Source: Fervidifonticultor_A sp037443565 (GTDB lineage: Bacteria; Sysuimicrobiota; Sysuimicrobiia; Sysuimicrobiales; Humicultoraceae). From it: 64,000 bases of DNA. The stretch is from positions 1-64,000 of the forward strand of contig JBBIOB010000009.1 in NCBI GenBank assembly GCA_037443565.1, in the 5' to 3' direction. Every line of letters begins with the position of its first letter. Position 1 is the stretch's first letter. Under the pieces are notes generated by a model. The model worked only from the letters and a program-made list of their open reading frames with translations. It was not told where the DNA came from and did no database searches. A program made the position numbers and the translations under genes. Below, in pieces: positions 63,926 to 64,000 of the stretch.

Positions 63926-64000
63926 CGAAATGGACGTCATCACGCTGCAGGATGAAGACGGCCTCGAGCACCGGTTCAACATCGTCGACATCGTCGAGGT
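63918..64000 (+). CDS. DUF1292 family protein, N-terminus (cut by window end)
   Basis: 27 codons are visible from GTG 63918: VDEMDVITLQDEDG then EHRFNIVDIVE. The ATG at 63930 is an alternative. GGAGGT lies 7 nt before the GTG. DUF1292 (YrzB in Bacillus) is a small acidic protein of unknown function that follows ruvX in Gram-positive-type genomes, and the position here agrees. Confidence 0.75.
   Translation, partial: MVDEMDVITLQDEDGLEHRFNIVDIVE

Overview
The window is 64 kb of very GC-rich, tightly packed bacterial chromosome from a free-living organism, mostly housekeeping genes with short intergenic gaps. Several neighbourhoods are of Gram-positive (Bacillati/Terrabacteria) type: alaS-ruvX-DUF1292, rpsU-yqeY, rph-rdgB behind an AMIN-domain cell-wall amidase, a DUF881 protein, and groEL behind a CIRCE operator. 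Together with the GC content, an F420-type luciferase-like oxidoreductase, a type IV pilus ATPase and a PEP-CTERM signal, this suggests a deep-branching, high-GC, uncultivated lineage of that group (for example Sysuimicrobiota/CSP1-3 or relatives). The placement is inference, not proof. Single-base frameshifts and chimeric junctions suggest either active gene decay or metagenome-assembly errors.

Layout. 0-4.5 kb: a transposase remnant joined to a molybdopterin oxidoreductase without its N-terminus, then a nitroreductase. 4.6-8.8 kb: panB coupled to a conserved unknown protein, a frameshifted tandem universal stress protein, and a pgsB/deacylase chimera that looks like the relic of a poly-gamma-glutamate locus. 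8.9-17.2 kb: malic enzyme, a membrane-fused spermidine-synthase-like protein, pyruvate kinase, an M3 peptidase and an LLM oxidoreductase. 17.4-23.3 kb: cell-wall amidase, rph, rdgB, an unknown membrane-anchored protein and a DUF885 peptidase. 23.5-30.5 kb: feoB-feoA, cupin, tRNA-Pro, vapBC, two-subunit class I fumarase, a DksA/TraR zinc-finger protein and a secreted protein. 30.6-35.9 kb: a MoxR-DUF58-vWA-vWA operon (first vWA gene frameshifted) plus an MFS transporter, then tRNA-Arg. 36-41.7 kb: a tiny lipobox plus PEP-CTERM protein, M19 dipeptidase, EamA transporter, tartrate/malate-type dehydrogenase, subtilase with an overlapping small partner, and a winged-helix protein. 41.8-45.9 kb: tRNA-His followed by the most accessory-looking stretch, a secreted five-repeat protein and a DUF2589 cassette. 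45.9-50.1 kb: hydrolase, Gfo/Idh/MocA oxidoreductase, and an Ig-like ORF separated from pilB by one in-frame amber codon. 50.1-57.1 kb: groEL, DUF881, thiolase, rpsU-yqeY, Nudix hydrolase and a class III aminotransferase. 57.2-64 kb: a dipeptide-type ABC transporter without ATPases, alaS, ruvX and the start of a DUF1292 gene.

Regulation. Two recurring patterns stand out. First, extended -10 boxes (TGnTAnnnT) are common, and in five places a TAnnnT box lies exactly 6 nt before a start codon, implying leaderless mRNAs. Second, gene ends often carry long perfect GC hairpins with no T-tract, mostly between convergent genes, which probably act as bidirectional terminators.
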